Shown: positions 4,902-5,273 of the stretch, in pieces | Numbering within the stretch: position 1 is the stretch's first letter | Layout: every line of letters begins with the position of its first letter | From: JAZSMS01 sp045536015 | GTDB lineage: Bacteria; Bacillota; Clostridia; Christensenellales; QALW01 | Reading direction: 5' to 3' | Assembly (NCBI GenBank): GCA_045536015.1 | Contig: JAZSMS010000151.1 | Location: forward strand, 1 to 5,273 | Length of the DNA: 5,273 nucleotides | The notes under the pieces: model-generated | Told to the model about the DNA's origin: nothing | The model's database searches: none | Seen by the model: the letters and a program-made list of their open reading frames with translations, nothing else | Position numbers and translations under genes: made by a program

Positions 4902-5273
4902 ACGTAGGATCGCTTAATTCTTCAACCATACGGCAGGTAAGCGCAATTCTGTATTTTCTGTACGGTCCCTGTTTGGGATAACAAGTGTAAATCGTAAGCA
5001 TTTCTCCCTCATCGCGAGTGATATATGAGCTTTCTTTTACCGAATAGATATCCTTTGCCTCAACCTTGTAAACGTATTTACCGTAAATAGTGTTAAGTAC
5101 CACTGTTTCGCCTACGGGAAGGTCCTCTAAAAAGTAGAGCTCCTTTTGCCTGTTAACGTGAAACGAAAGCACGCAGTTTCCGCCGCAGCCGGGAAAGCGG
5201 GAATTAAAGTATCTTCCTATGCCGGCATTAAGCACGTCGTCAGTATCGCCGTGATATACGGGAATTTCGTATG
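4894..5273 (-). CDS. Sortase (class C/D-like), C-terminal part; 5' end beyond window
   Basis: The frame is open from the window edge to TGA 4896-4894, giving 125 residues of the catalytic beta-barrel. An in-frame GTG at 5235 is not the true start because recognisable sortase sequence continues upstream of it: EIPVYHGDTDDVLNAGIGRY (fragment residues 2-21) matches the family IPVYHG...VL..GxGHy block. The catalytic triad is visible: His38 in CVLSFHVN, Cys97 in LTIYTCYP (the TLxTC motif), and Arg108 in KYRIAL. Sortases are membrane-anchored cysteine transpeptidases that cut surface proteins at a sorting motif and join them to the wall or to pilin subunits. Oddities: the Gly normally before the catalytic His is Phe37, and extra cysteines occur at 29, 33 and 113. 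The N-terminal membrane anchor lies outside the window. Class is uncertain. The next gene, a membrane protein, is translationally coupled. Confidence 0.92.
   Translation of the reverse strand, partial: YEIPVYHGDTDDVLNAGIGRYFNSRFPGCGGNCVLSFHVNRQKELYFLEDLPVGETVVLNTIYGKYVYKVEAKDIYSVKESSYITRDEGEMLTIYTCYPKQGPYRKYRIALTCRMVEELSDPTWR

Noticed and set aside
1..5273. tRNA or rRNA genes, CRISPR array, insertion sequence
   Set aside because: I found no cloverleaf with a conserved T-loop, no regularly spaced repeats and no transposase or terminal repeats. All space is accounted for by genes and short regulatory regions.

Overview
The window is AT-rich and almost all of its coding content lies on the minus strand. 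Strong AGGAGG-type ribosome binding sites, TTGACA/TATAAT-type promoters, the infC-rpmI-rplT order with an attenuator leader, and sortase and VWA surface proteins point to a low-GC Gram-positive bacterium. The best guess is an uncultured Clostridia-type gut Firmicute; genus is not resolvable from this window. TGG encodes Trp and TGA is used as a stop, so the standard code 11 applies.

Layout, read in the direction of transcription (high to low coordinates): (1) 5273-4894, the C-terminal part of a sortase, cut by the window edge; (2) 4887-3943, a four-helix membrane protein of unknown function, translationally coupled to the sortase through a TTG start; (3) 3946-3796, a strong promoter and a structured leader ending in an intrinsic terminator; (4) 3782-2691, infC (IF-3), rpmI (L35) and rplT (L20), closed by a terminator at 2682-2651; (5) 2606-1049, a promoter, a SpoU/TrmH-family RNA 2'-O-methyltransferase and a YebC/TACO1-family protein two bases apart, closed by a terminator at 1039-1013; (6) 967-1, a promoter with phased A-tracts, a 5' UTR with two palindromes, and the N-terminal 274 residues of a secreted VWA-domain protein cut by the window edge.

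Functionally, the centre is a translation and ribosome-maturation block: an initiation factor, two large-subunit proteins, an RNA methyltransferase and a YebC-type translation factor. It is flanked by cell-surface genes, a sortase with a membrane partner on one side and a VWA adhesin-like protein on the other. The most informative regulatory region is the infC leader, where one segment can pair either in an early hairpin or with the terminator stem. infC itself most likely starts at a non-canonical AUC codon. I see no clear new defence or mobile system. The unexplained items are the sortase-coupled membrane protein, the unusual sortase active-site neighbourhood, and the palindromes upstream of the VWA gene.
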